DNA of 64,000 nt from Ignavibacteriales bacterium (GTDB taxonomy: Bacteria; Bacteroidota; Ignavibacteria; Ignavibacteriales; Ignavibacteriaceae): positions 62,001-126,000 of the forward strand of contig JADJHL010000008.1 of assembly GCA_016707585.1 (NCBI GenBank). The letters run 5' to 3'. The notes beneath the pieces are model-generated. The model had not been told where the DNA came from, did no database searches, and saw only the letters and a list, made by a program, of their open reading frames with translations. Made by a program: the position numbers and the translations under genes. Position 1 is the stretch's first letter; each line of letters begins with the position of its first letter. This document shows positions 1 to 9,591 of this stretch, piece by piece.

Positions 1-110
1 ATTTAAGTTCATTAGAGTGGTATAAAATAAGAGATGAGGTTGTTATATCACTTAAAGAAGAAATTGAATGTAAAGTGTTTCTTAAAAAATTGTATGAAAT
101 AAAAATTTAA
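1..110 (+). CDS. C-terminal end of an unidentified protein (partial)
   Basis: The third forward frame is open from the window edge to a TAA at 108-110 and encodes about 35 lysine- and glutamate-rich residues (ending KKLYEIKI). It lies just upstream of the TonB receptor in the same direction, so it is probably the tail of the preceding gene. Nothing in this short piece identifies a family, and it could be a chance open frame. Confidence 0.4.
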   Translation, partial: LSSLEWYKIRDEVVISLKEEIECKVFLKKLYEIKI

Positions 111-129
111 AAAAATTATTGGTTTGAAA

Positions 130-2913
130 ATGAAAAAAGAATTTCTACTATTATCTTTTTTTCTGTTATTCATTCTGTCTGAATTGATTTTATCGCAGAG
201 CTCCGGAAAACTTACCGGAAAAATTATAGATGCCTCAACTGGAGAGCCTGTTGCTTTTGCAAATGTTGTACTCGAAGGAACAAACTTTGGAGCAGCAAGT
301 GATATGGATGGCGATTATCTAATTGTAAATGTTCCATCCGGTACTTACAATATTATTGTAAGCTATATTGGTTATGTTAAAGTTGTAACGCAAAATGTAA
401 AAGTCCATACTGATTTAACTACAAAAATTGGTTTTACTTTAACTCCAACTTCTGTTTCACTTCAGCAGGAAATTGTTATCATCGCAAAAACTCCACTGAT
501 TAAAAAAGACTTAACATCAACTGAATCCAGAATAACTGCTGATGAAATTGAAGGTATGCCATTACAAAATCTTGATCAACTGATTAGCTTACAAGCTGGT
601 GTAAATAAAGATGCTTCTGGCGATATTCATATTCGTGGCGGAAGATCGAGTGAAATATCTTACCTAATAAATGGCATAAGTATTACAGATGATTATGATC
701 GCTCTCAAGCATTGGTTGTAGAAACCGGATCAATACAAGAATTGCAAGTAATCAGCGGGACTTTTAATGCTGAGTATGGAAATGCGCTTAGCGGTGTTGT
801 AAATCTTGTTACAAAAACCGGCGGTTCAAAATTTCAAAGCAATATCGAAATGTGGTCCGGTGATTATGTAAGTAGTAACAAAGATATTTTCTGGAACATA
901 AATGATTTCAATCTTGTTGCCAATTATAATTTTCAAGGTTCGATAAGTGGTCCATTGTTATCAGATAATATTACATACTTTTTAACGATGAGAAGATTTT
1001 ACGATGGCGGTTATATTTATGGAATAAATAAATATAACTCGGAAGGGCGTTCCAAATTTGTTAATGGTGAGTTTGTAGAAAATCCTGGTGATAATTCATA
1101 TGTATCAATGAACTCAAATGATAGATGGAGCGGACAGACAACAATTGATTGGAGAATATCTAAAGATTTTAATTTAAAGGTTGATGCTTTTGGAAGTTTG
1201 GAGTCAGCTAAAAATTATAATCATATTTATAGATTAAATCCCAATGGTGCCAAAGGAAATGAGATAAAAGGTTACAGTATTTTCAGTACACTTACTAATG
1301 TACTTTATCTGAATACATTTCAATCGCTCACATTAGCATATAAGTACAATGATTTTACATCAAATTTATATGACGATCCTTATGATCCACGTTACGTTCA
1401 TCCGGATTCCTTAAATATTTCGGGGTTTCATTTTTATACAGCCGGAACTGATCTTAACCGCTTTCAGCGAAATACAGAAAGCATGATTTTGAAATGGGAT
1501 TTAACAAGTCAGGTTGATAAAATAAATCTTGCAAAAGTTGGAATTGAATTTCAGAAAGATAATTTATTTTATGAAAATATTAATCTGATTGCAGCAACTA
1601 ATGAAAACGGCCAACAAATTTTTCCATTCAAACCTTTTATCCAAGGAATTGAATCTCCACAACATGATTTATTTGAAAGAAATCCTTTTAGACTAAGCGC
1701 GTATATTCAGGATAAAATTGAGTTCGAAAGTTTGATCATAAATGTTGGATTGCGTTTTGATATGTTTAATCCGCAAGGTAAAGTGCCAACTGATCTGGAA
1801 GATCCAAACATTTACAATCCATTTAAGCTTGAACATATTTATCAAGATCTTAATAATGATGGTTTAATTGGAATTGATGAGCAAACAGATTTAAACAAAT
1901 TAAGTTTGATCGAACGCGAATCTTTCTGGTACACAAAAACCAAAGTTAAAACAGGATTAAGTCCACGCTTTGGTGTTGCATATCCAATTACGGATAGAGG
2001 AATTATAAGATTTTCATTTGGAATATTTCAACAATTACCTGAGTACAGCCAATTATATCTTGGCGATCAATTTAAGTTAACATCCACACAAGGTTTACAA
2101 GGTTATCAATCATCTCAGCCGTTTGGTAATAATGATCTTAAACCACAACGAACAACAATTTATGAAATTGGTTTGCAGCAGCAGATATCGGAAGATTTAG
2201 CTTTTGATGTTACGGCATTCTATCGTGATATAAGAGATTGGATTTCTTCGAGTCCGCCAATCCCAACTTTTCTTGCAGGAATTTCTTATTCAAAAAGAAT
2301 CAATCGTGATTTTGCAAATGTTAAAGGAATTACAATTTCTGTAAATAAAAGATTTACAAATAATTTTTCTTTTAGTGTAGATTACACTTACCAGGTTGCA
2401 GAAGGAATTAACTCAACATCCGATGAACAATTTTTTTCACAGTTAAATGGCTCTGAACCAAAACGAACTTTAACTCCGCTTGATTGGGATCAAACACATA
2501 CACTTAATACTAATTTGTATGTTGGTACCGGGGAAATGGGTTTAAGTTTGATATCAAGATTAAACTCTGGACAACCTTACACACCTACAAGAATTGAAGG
2601 TGCAAATACTGGTAGTAATATTTTAACTGGACTTGCAGATAACAGCAGAAGAAAACCAATTCTAATAAACCTTGATCTTGAAATATTTAAAAATTTTGAT
2701 TTTTCATTTGTGGATATGCAGCTTTTTGTAAAAGTATTTAATCTACTTGATTCAAAAAATCCAACAACAGTTTTTGGAGATACTGGTAAACCGGATTACA
2801 CTTTGCAAGAAACTACTACTACAGATCACGATGAATCCTGGTTTGATTATCCAAATTTTTATAGCCCACCACGAACAATTTACCTGGGCACAAAAATCTC
2901 AATTAAGAATTAA
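130..2913 (+). CDS. TonB-dependent outer-membrane receptor with carboxypeptidase-like N-terminal domain
   Basis: Outer-membrane active transporter, probably for oligosaccharides released from galactan. About 927 residues: signal peptide (1-23, ending before QSS), a carboxypeptidase-regulatory-like beta-sandwich (about 25-113, GKLTGKIIDASTGEPV start), a plug domain (about 125-235, with DIHIRGGRSSEISYLINGI and a NAEYGNALSGVVNLVTKTGG segment), then a long beta-barrel. I chose the ATG at 130 over the TTG at 124 because MKKEF gives a normal lysine-rich signal start. The next gene begins 10 bases after the stop, so they are co-transcribed. The family is certain. The substrate is inferred only from the downstream GH53 and galactokinase. 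No SusD-like lipoprotein follows, unlike a classical Sus locus. Confidence 0.9.
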   Translation: MKKEFLLLSFFLLFILSELILSQSSGKLTGKIIDASTGEPVAFANVVLEGTNFGAASDMDGDYLIVNVPSGTYNIIVSYIGYVKVVTQNVKVHTDLTTKIGFTLTPTSVSLQQEIVIIAKTPLIKKDLTSTESRITADEIEGMPLQNLDQLISLQAGVNKDASGDIHIRGGRSSEISYLINGISITDDYDRSQALVVETGSIQELQVISGTFNAEYGNALSGVVNLVTKTGGSKFQSNIEMWSGDYVSSNKDIFWNINDFNLVANYNFQGSISGPLLSDNITYFLTMRRFYDGGYIYGINKYNSEGRSKFVNGEFVENPGDNSYVSMNSNDRWSGQTTIDWRISKDFNLKVDAFGSLESAKNYNHIYRLNPNGAKGNEIKGYSIFSTLTNVLYLNTFQSLTLAYKYNDFTSNLYDDPYDPRYVHPDSLNISGFHFYTAGTDLNRFQRNTESMILKWDLTSQVDKINLAKVGIEFQKDNLFYENINLIAATNENGQQIFPFKPFIQGIESPQHDLFERNPFRLSAYIQDKIEFESLIINVGLRFDMFNPQGKVPTDLEDPNIYNPFKLEHIYQDLNNDGLIGIDEQTDLNKLSLIERESFWYTKTKVKTGLSPRFGVAYPITDRGIIRFSFGIFQQLPEYSQLYLGDQFKLTSTQGLQGYQSSQPFGNNDLKPQRTTIYEIGLQQQISEDLAFDVTAFYRDIRDWISSSPPIPTFLAGISYSKRINRDFANVKGITISVNKRFTNNFSFSVDYTYQVAEGINSTSDEQFFSQLNGSEPKRTLTPLDWDQTHTLNTNLYVGTGEMGLSLISRLNSGQPYTPTRIEGANTGSNILTGLADNSRRKPILINLDLEIFKNFDFSFVDMQLFVKVFNLLDSKNPTTVFGDTGKPDYTLQETTTTDHDESWFDYPNFYSPPRTIYLGTKISIKN

Positions 2914-2923
2914 CGGAATTATT

Positions 2924-5900
2924 ATGAAAAGTTTAAAAATAATTTTAATACCTCTAATCGGATTGTTGATAACGCTAACGACTTATGCTCAGGTGCTGGA
3001 ACATCACCCATCTGATTTTAGAGGCGATATTAATTACAGAAAAGCCTCAACTGTTGATGGAAATAATATTAGAACATCAATTTTTAATTCTGGTTATAGC
3101 GGCAATCCGGGCAATCGACCTGATTATGTTAATTATGAATATCCAAAAAACACCAACAGAATTTATATAGCGTTAGTTAATATAATTTTAGGCGGAGAAG
3201 TAAAAAGTAATAATGGTGAAACAATAAATCTTGTTGAAGTACCAACAGGAAGAACAGATCCAAGCTCAGGTAATACATGGAATATGGAACCGGTTTCAGG
3301 ATTCTCTGATCCACAACAAACTGAAATTGCTCGAAGTGATGATCCAAATTCCTGGCCAAAAGATATACAAGGTGGTTGGCGGGATAAAAGAACAGATCCA
3401 ATTGATCCTGGTTGGTCTGGTTCGTGGAATGGGTTTTTTGGTAAAAATATTTTTAATGCAGATCAGGAATTTTATTACGTTACTTCTGATGATCTTTACA
3501 AAAGGCAACCATACACACCAGACACAACAGATATTTCACGCGGTGGACTGGGATTAATAATGGATGTTAGAACTCTTGCATGGACACACATTTTAATTAA
3601 TGATGTAATTTTCTTTATCCACGATATTAAAAATGATGGAACAAAAACAATTGAGAAAAATTCTTTCTTAATGTTTGTTGCAGATTGGGTTGGAGGCGAT
3701 GATCCAGATGACTATCCTTATGTCGATTTGCAAACATCAACAACATTTTTAACTGATAACAATAGAATTGGATCTGAAGCTTTTGGAACAACACCAGTAG
3801 GAGTTGCTTCGTTAAAGTATATTGAAACTCCAGGTAACCAGGTAAACGGCATTGATGATGATGGAGACGCTGATGAACATCCAGAATTAATTGCTTTAAT
3901 AAACGGTGATGCTAATACTGTAATTCCAAGTTTTACCGCAGAAGATTTTATACAAAGATTTATTGGGCAAGGTTCAAAAATTGTTTTGATTGAACCTGAA
4001 ACTTATGATAGAACAGTAGTAACATATCCAGTTGGCGGCGGCACAGTGCAAAGTTTAGGAAAAAATTATGTACTTCCGGCTGAAGGAATGTTTATAAATG
4101 AAGATACACTTGCCAATGGATATGATGAAGATCTTGATGGTCTGATTGATGAAAAAGAATCACTTCATTTATATCATATAAATGAAATTACACAGACGAC
4201 TAATCCGGTCAGATTTATAAATTATCTTTCTTTTGATGCCGGCTTAAAAATTAAAAGAGGATTTGTAACTGCTGGTGATACCGCTGAATGGAGTTATCAA
4301 AACGTTGCTCCAATGATCGATGAATCCCGTGATGATGGATTTGACAATGATAAAGATTGGGATGCTTTTTTAGATGATAATGGATTAGATGGTCAGCGTG
4401 GTTCTGGAGATATTGGTGAAGGTGATGGAATTCCAACAAGTGGCGTTGGAACTGAATTTCCCGGAGAAACAAGTATTGATAAAACTGATGTTAGTGAAAC
4501 AGATTTAATTGGAATAACAGGTGCGTTCCAGATACAGGATGGAATAATAAATTTTCAAACTGCACCCGACAAAGGTTTGTGGGACATTTTAATGTATCCA
4601 GGTAAAATAAATCTTGTTAGACAGGTCGGTGAATTTCAAACTTATGTCTCATCAGGATTTTTTCCACTACTGCCAGGACAAAGACAACGTATGGCAATAT
4701 CTGTTTCTATCTCTGCTGGAGGAATTTCAAGAGACGCGGATATTGAAAATGTTATTAGTAAACAATTGGAAGCTACCAAAGCGTACAATGCTGATTATCA
4801 ATTTGCACAAGCTCCGCTTCAGGTTACATTAACCGCAGTTCCGGGTGATGGTAAAGTTACTCTCTATTGGGATGATGTTTCAGAAAGTTCTTTTGACAGA
4901 TATATAGATAGGATTGGCGGTAATGGTGCTGACTTTGAAGGATATAGAATTTACAGAGCGACTGATGCAGCTTTTCTTGATGCTTTAGTTATTACAAATT
5001 CTGAGGGAGTGAAAATATTAAAACTTCCAATTGCTCAGTATGATTTAGTAGATGGAATCAAAGGTTTGCATCCTGTTGATATTCAGGGAGTTAAGTTTGA
5101 TTTGGGTGATGACACAGGTCTTAAACATCAGTTTGTTGATACTACCGCAGTTAATGGGCAGAGATATTTTTATGCAGTTACTGCTTATGATTTTGGTTAT
5201 GAAGCTGCTGGTTTTGCTCCATCAGAAACTCCCATACAAGTTAGTGTATCCACCGATGGAACGATTAAATATGGAACTAATGTTGCCGTGGTAAGACCTA
5301 CATCTGGCGCTTCAGGATTTTTACCGCCAGAGGTTGAATCTTTTGATCATACCGAGGGAGGTGCCAGTGGAGAAATTAATTTTGAAATTGTTGATCCCAC
5401 AAAGATAAAAGATGAACACGTTTATGAACTAACATTTAAAGACACAACTTATAGAATTAATAACAAAGACGTCGTAAAAACGCTATCATTTTCTCTAAGA
5501 GATTCAACAGAAAATTTTTTCTTGCTAGATGATGATAAGCGATTAGAAGTAGGTGATGAACTTTCTTTAACTGATGGTTTTCGATTATCATTTATCAATG
5601 AAGATAACATTGCTATTAATAATTTGAAGACAGGTTGGAGTGATCCAAATATCTTTTCATTTGATTTTGGTGTATTCACTTATCTTGTAACAAGAGGAGT
5701 CCAAAATCCCAGCGATTATAAAATCATAATTGGTGAGGTCGGAATAGCAACATCAAAAGATACAACTATCCCAGGCAGAACTTTTACCGCTGTACCAGTA
5801 AACTTTAAAGTAATAAATACAACAAAGAATGAGGAAATTGAATTTGCTTTTACCAACACCGATGGAAATGATGGTAAACTTAGTATTGATCATACAGGTA

Positions 5901-6424
5901 GAGCAGATGCGATTTATTTTATTGAAAAAGACAGAACTGGTAAAAATGTTTTTACCTGGCAGTTTGTTTTAAATCTGCAACAAGGTAACAGAAATCCACA
6001 AGTAGGTGATACTGTTGAGATAGTTCTTGATAAACCTTTCCTTTCATATGATGTTTATAAATTCAAGATGAAAGGATCAAAAATATCTATTGATAAAGCA
6101 AAAGATGATCTTAAAAATATTAGAGTAGTACCAAATCCGTACATTGCCACAGCATCGTGGGAGCCAAGAAATACATACACAAGCGGACGTGGACCACGTG
6201 AAATCCATTTTATTAATTTACCAAACAAATGTACTATTAGAATTTTTAATGTTAGCGGTACTTTAATTAAAACAATAGAGCATGAAACCGCCTATGAAGA
6301 TGGAACAGCAATTTGGGATGTACTAAGCGAGGAAAAATTTGAAATAGCGTATGGGGTTTATGTTTATCATATAGAAGCACCTGGTATTGGAGAAAAAACA
6401 GGAACATTTGCAATAATAAAATAG
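2924..6424 (+). CDS. Large exported protein with aspartate-rich motifs and T9SS-like C-terminus
   Basis: About 1166 residues starting at the ATG at 2924, which gives a clean signal peptide (MKSLKIILIPLIGLLITLTTYAQ); an open frame extends further upstream but overlaps the receptor gene. Several aspartate-rich segments (GIDDDGDADEHPE, NGYDEDLDGLIDEKE, DDGFDNDKDWDAF) look like calcium-binding loops. A fibronectin-III-like region lies at about 629-770 (VTLYWDDVSE to YFYAVTAYDFGYEAAG). The last 100 residues (NIRVVPNPYIATASWEPR to GVYVYHIEAPG) resemble a divergent T9SS sorting domain. It sits between a TonB receptor and a PorV-like barrel, so it may be a surface component of that uptake system. No enzymatic motif was recognised, and its specific role is unknown. 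Confidence 0.75.
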   Translation: MKSLKIILIPLIGLLITLTTYAQVLEHHPSDFRGDINYRKASTVDGNNIRTSIFNSGYSGNPGNRPDYVNYEYPKNTNRIYIALVNIILGGEVKSNNGETINLVEVPTGRTDPSSGNTWNMEPVSGFSDPQQTEIARSDDPNSWPKDIQGGWRDKRTDPIDPGWSGSWNGFFGKNIFNADQEFYYVTSDDLYKRQPYTPDTTDISRGGLGLIMDVRTLAWTHILINDVIFFIHDIKNDGTKTIEKNSFLMFVADWVGGDDPDDYPYVDLQTSTTFLTDNNRIGSEAFGTTPVGVASLKYIETPGNQVNGIDDDGDADEHPELIALINGDANTVIPSFTAEDFIQRFIGQGSKIVLIEPETYDRTVVTYPVGGGTVQSLGKNYVLPAEGMFINEDTLANGYDEDLDGLIDEKESLHLYHINEITQTTNPVRFINYLSFDAGLKIKRGFVTAGDTAEWSYQNVAPMIDESRDDGFDNDKDWDAFLDDNGLDGQRGSGDIGEGDGIPTSGVGTEFPGETSIDKTDVSETDLIGITGAFQIQDGIINFQTAPDKGLWDILMYPGKINLVRQVGEFQTYVSSGFFPLLPGQRQRMAISVSISAGGISRDADIENVISKQLEATKAYNADYQFAQAPLQVTLTAVPGDGKVTLYWDDVSESSFDRYIDRIGGNGADFEGYRIYRATDAAFLDALVITNSEGVKILKLPIAQYDLVDGIKGLHPVDIQGVKFDLGDDTGLKHQFVDTTAVNGQRYFYAVTAYDFGYEAAGFAPSETPIQVSVSTDGTIKYGTNVAVVRPTSGASGFLPPEVESFDHTEGGASGEINFEIVDPTKIKDEHVYELTFKDTTYRINNKDVVKTLSFSLRDSTENFFLLDDDKRLEVGDELSLTDGFRLSFINEDNIAINNLKTGWSDPNIFSFDFGVFTYLVTRGVQNPSDYKIIIGEVGIATSKDTTIPGRTFTAVPVNFKVINTTKNEEIEFAFTNTDGNDGKLSIDHTGRADAIYFIEKDRTGKNVFTWQFVLNLQQGNRNPQVGDTVEIVLDKPFLSYDVYKFKMKGSKISIDKAKDDLKNIRVVPNPYIATASWEPRNTYTSGRGPREIHFINLPNKCTIRIFNVSGTLIKTIEHETAYEDGTAIWDVLSEEKFEIAYGVYVYHIEAPGIGEKTGTFAIIK

Positions 6425-6435
6425 AATTAAATGCT

Positions 6436-7482
6436 ATGAAAAATATAAACACTTTAGTGAAAAATTTAATTTTGATTTTCATTCTTGCTGCAAGTTTAAT
6501 GGGTGAAGAAGTTGCTGCTCAACAAATTAAAAAAGTTGGAACTTCTGCGTCTACTTTTTTAAGAATTCCAGTTGGTGCACGAGCTTCTGGAATGGGTAGC
6601 TCATTTGTATCGATGATGGATGATCCAGCTGCAATTTATTGGAATCCATCAATAATGTCATCAATAAAATCAAATGCTTTAATTGTTGATCACTCATTAT
6701 GGCTGCCGGGAATTTATTTTGATTTTGCAGGGCTTGTTATTCCTATTGAAGATCTAGGAACATTTGGAGTAAGCTTTACCATTTTGCATACAAATGAGAT
6801 GGAAGTAACAACAGTTGAAGAACAAATGGGCACAGGCGAAACTTTTACTGCTTCAAGTATCGCACTAGGAATTTCATATAGCCGTTACTTAACTGATCGT
6901 TTTTCTATAGGTGGAACATTTAAATATATCCAGGAAACAATTTTTAATTCATCGGCAACCGGAATTGCATTTGATATAGGTACAATTTACGAAACACCTT
7001 TTGAAGGTATTAGAATGGGAGCGAGCATATCAAATTTTGGTACCAAAATGCAAATGACAGGTGAAGATTTAAATATTAGGGTTGATCCTGCACCTGATCA
7101 GGAAGGAAATAATCAAAGCATTGTTGGAAAAATAAATACAGATGAATTTGATCTTCCACTAATTATGCGAATCGGTATTTCTGGTGAAGTTTTTAATACT
7201 GAAGATTTTCGTTTTACACTTTCAGCTGATGGAGTTAATCCAAATGATAATTCTCAAAGTATAAATATTGGCGGTGAGATTGGATTACTTAGAGAAAAAA
7301 TCTTGTTAAGAACTGGTTATAATGATTTATTTCTTGATGAAAGTGAAAAGGACTTTACCTTTGGTATAAGCATAAACGAGATAAATATTTTTGGAGAGGT
7401 TTTATTCTCAGTTGATTATGCATATCAAAATTTTAATCATTTTAATGATGCTAATAGATTTACTATTAAACTAAAATTCTAA
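6436..7482 (+). CDS. PorV/PorQ-family outer-membrane beta-barrel protein
   Basis: 348 residues with a signal peptide, then the conserved PorV/PorQ opening (FLRIPVGARASGMGSSFVS followed by DPAAIYWNPS) and alternating strands ending in an amphipathic aromatic tail (FTIKLKF). In T9SS-bearing bacteria, PorV-type barrels either shuttle T9SS cargo or belong to receptor-associated sets. It starts 12 bases after the preceding stop. Together with the two genes before it, this forms a receptor/exported protein/barrel trio. Membership of the barrel family is clear. Whether it acts in secretion or in glycan uptake cannot be decided from sequence. Confidence 0.8.
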   Translation: MKNINTLVKNLILIFILAASLMGEEVAAQQIKKVGTSASTFLRIPVGARASGMGSSFVSMMDDPAAIYWNPSIMSSIKSNALIVDHSLWLPGIYFDFAGLVIPIEDLGTFGVSFTILHTNEMEVTTVEEQMGTGETFTASSIALGISYSRYLTDRFSIGGTFKYIQETIFNSSATGIAFDIGTIYETPFEGIRMGASISNFGTKMQMTGEDLNIRVDPAPDQEGNNQSIVGKINTDEFDLPLIMRIGISGEVFNTEDFRFTLSADGVNPNDNSQSINIGGEIGLLREKILLRTGYNDLFLDESEKDFTFGISINEINIFGEVLFSVDYAYQNFNHFNDANRFTIKLKF

Positions 7483-7550
7483 ATAATACTGATAAAATTT
7501 CTTGTTGAGATCTTAAATAACTTATTTCTATAAATATAAGGAGAGGAATC

Positions 7551-9578
7551 ATGAGAACAGAAAGTACTTTCTTTCGATTGCTTTTAGTTTTTGTTTATTT
7601 CTTTGGTATAGTTACAATGCAATCTATGGCGCAAACAGTTAATGTTACTATCCGATTGAATACAGCTACAAACCTTGATACAATTCGGGCTGATGATTTT
7701 GTTCAAATTAGGGGACAGGTAACTGGTACAATAATACCTTCAATCACATGGGATCAGAATTCTGGAATTATAATGAATAATATTGGCGGTGATTATTGGG
7801 AAACTACAGTTCAGATGACAACTGGCTCAAGTATCAATTATAAATTTTGGACTGGACAAAATGCAACAACTCCTACTTTCTTTAACACTGGTTGGGAGGG
7901 AAATTTGACATCTCCCGGAGGTGGTGGTAACAGATATTTTGTAGCAGGTGCGAGTGATACTACACTCCTATTACAATATTACAATGGTATCACAACCGAA
8001 AGGCAACAATACTGGAGACCATTTCAATCGAAGCCGGATAGTATAGCAATATATTTTAGAGTTAATATGGGCGGCGTAATTTTTGATCCAGCAACACAAT
8101 TAGTAGATGTTAGAGGCGGCTTACCTTTAGGAACCACAACATGGGCACCAAAAATATTAACACTTACACGTGAAAGTAGTAGTGTAAATGCAGGTTCATT
8201 CCAATCCGGTGTAGTTTATATAGCAAAAGATAGTATCACTCCTGGTACGCTTCAGGAATTTAAATTTGTTATTCAACCTGAAAATTGGGAAAATGTTGGA
8301 AATCGATCTTTTATATTTTCAAGTAAAAATGATACAACAATTAGTTGGTATTATTTTAATGATCGTGCTCCATCAGGTCCCGCTGTAACTGCTGATGTTC
8401 TTTTCAGATTAAAACTTAATGCATTGGAAGGCGCTGGATTATTTAACAGAGCTCTTGGAGATAAAGTAGCTGTTACAGGTGCAAAAGGTTGGCCCCCTGC
8501 AACATTCGATTTTGATACTGAACCAACAATGCTAAAGATGACGTACAATTCTGATTTAGAAGAATGGAATTTATTAGAAACATTTACAAAATTTCCGAAT
8601 GAAGTAATTGAGTATAAATATTATATTCATTGGGATACTTCGAGAGTTGATACTGCAAGTGCAAATTATATACCTGGTTTAGATTTAACAAACGGATGGG
8701 AAGAGCCGGGTGTAACTGGCGGAGGTAATAGAACGTATGTTTATACAGATGAGCTAACACAACTTCCTGAAGGAGATTTTGGATACGATCAACAATTCTT
8801 TAATAGCATTCCACCAGAAGGATTAATTACAAACCCAATTAATCTTACATTCAAAATAAATATGACTCCAGCAACTGATGTAAATTCTAATCCAACAAAT
8901 CCACTGTTCAGACCTGGAATCGATACAGCATATATACAATTTGATGGATCATTCGTTCCAGTTACACAAGGTTTGCCTATGTATGGAGAAACAAATCGTA
9001 TATTGCTTGAGGATACTGATGGAGATTTAGTTTATACAAATACCTGGTCACTAAATCCACCAACGTTCTACCAGTTATGTTATCATGTAGTTTATACCTC
9101 ACCTTCAGGTGATATTGAAAATGGTGGCGGAGTACAAAGAGGCAGAAGATATTATCAATACATTCAACCAACATCTATTAATCCGGTTGTATGGCCAACA
9201 ACCTATGAATTAAATGAGCTTGTATGGATGAATGATAGCTTAACTGTCGAAGATCCACCGCAATTAATTGTTGGCGTTGATGATGATGAACAAATTCCAA
9301 TTAACTTTACCGTTTCACAAAATTATCCTAATCCATTTAATCCAAGCACAAGTATAAAATATTCAATTCCAAATCATTCACTTGTTCAAATTCGTGTTTA
9401 TGATATTACTGGAAGCTTAGTTAAAACACTTTATAATGCTGAACAAAATGCTGGTAAATACGAAGTTCTATGGAATAGCAAAGATAATGAGGGTAATCAG
9501 GTAGCAACAGGAATTTATTTTATGCAATTTAGAGCTGGTGATTATTCAAACACAATCAAAATGATGTTGTTAAAGTAA
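7551..9578 (+). CDS. Exported multidomain, probably carbohydrate-binding, protein with T9SS sorting domain
   Basis: 675 residues with a good Shine-Dalgarno (AGGAGAG) before the ATG. After a signal peptide there are repeated beta-sandwich-like units: about 27-145 (NVTIRLNTATNLDTI, GGDYWETTVQM, INYKFWTG), about 160-270 (IAIYFRVNMGGVIFDP), about 280-420 and about 429-555 (LTFKINMTPATDV). It ends in a T9SS domain from about residue 584 (NYPNPFNPSTSIKYSI to GIYFMQF). The first two units are clearly homologous to the C-terminal part of the neighbouring GH53 enzyme. They resemble starch-binding-like (CBM20/SusE-type) folds, but I cannot assign a CAZy family. The likely role is binding galactan at the cell surface. 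Confidence 0.75.
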   Translation: MRTESTFFRLLLVFVYFFGIVTMQSMAQTVNVTIRLNTATNLDTIRADDFVQIRGQVTGTIIPSITWDQNSGIIMNNIGGDYWETTVQMTTGSSINYKFWTGQNATTPTFFNTGWEGNLTSPGGGGNRYFVAGASDTTLLLQYYNGITTERQQYWRPFQSKPDSIAIYFRVNMGGVIFDPATQLVDVRGGLPLGTTTWAPKILTLTRESSSVNAGSFQSGVVYIAKDSITPGTLQEFKFVIQPENWENVGNRSFIFSSKNDTTISWYYFNDRAPSGPAVTADVLFRLKLNALEGAGLFNRALGDKVAVTGAKGWPPATFDFDTEPTMLKMTYNSDLEEWNLLETFTKFPNEVIEYKYYIHWDTSRVDTASANYIPGLDLTNGWEEPGVTGGGNRTYVYTDELTQLPEGDFGYDQQFFNSIPPEGLITNPINLTFKINMTPATDVNSNPTNPLFRPGIDTAYIQFDGSFVPVTQGLPMYGETNRILLEDTDGDLVYTNTWSLNPPTFYQLCYHVVYTSPSGDIENGGGVQRGRRYYQYIQPTSINPVVWPTTYELNELVWMNDSLTVEDPPQLIVGVDDDEQIPINFTVSQNYPNPFNPSTSIKYSIPNHSLVQIRVYDITGSLVKTLYNAEQNAGKYEVLWNSKDNEGNQVATGIYFMQFRAGDYSNTIKMMLLK

Positions 9579-9591
9579 AGAGAAAAAGTTA

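Noticed and set aside
2985..3557. Small open frames inside the large exported protein gene
   Set aside because: Overlapping shadows in other frames with biased, low-complexity translations.
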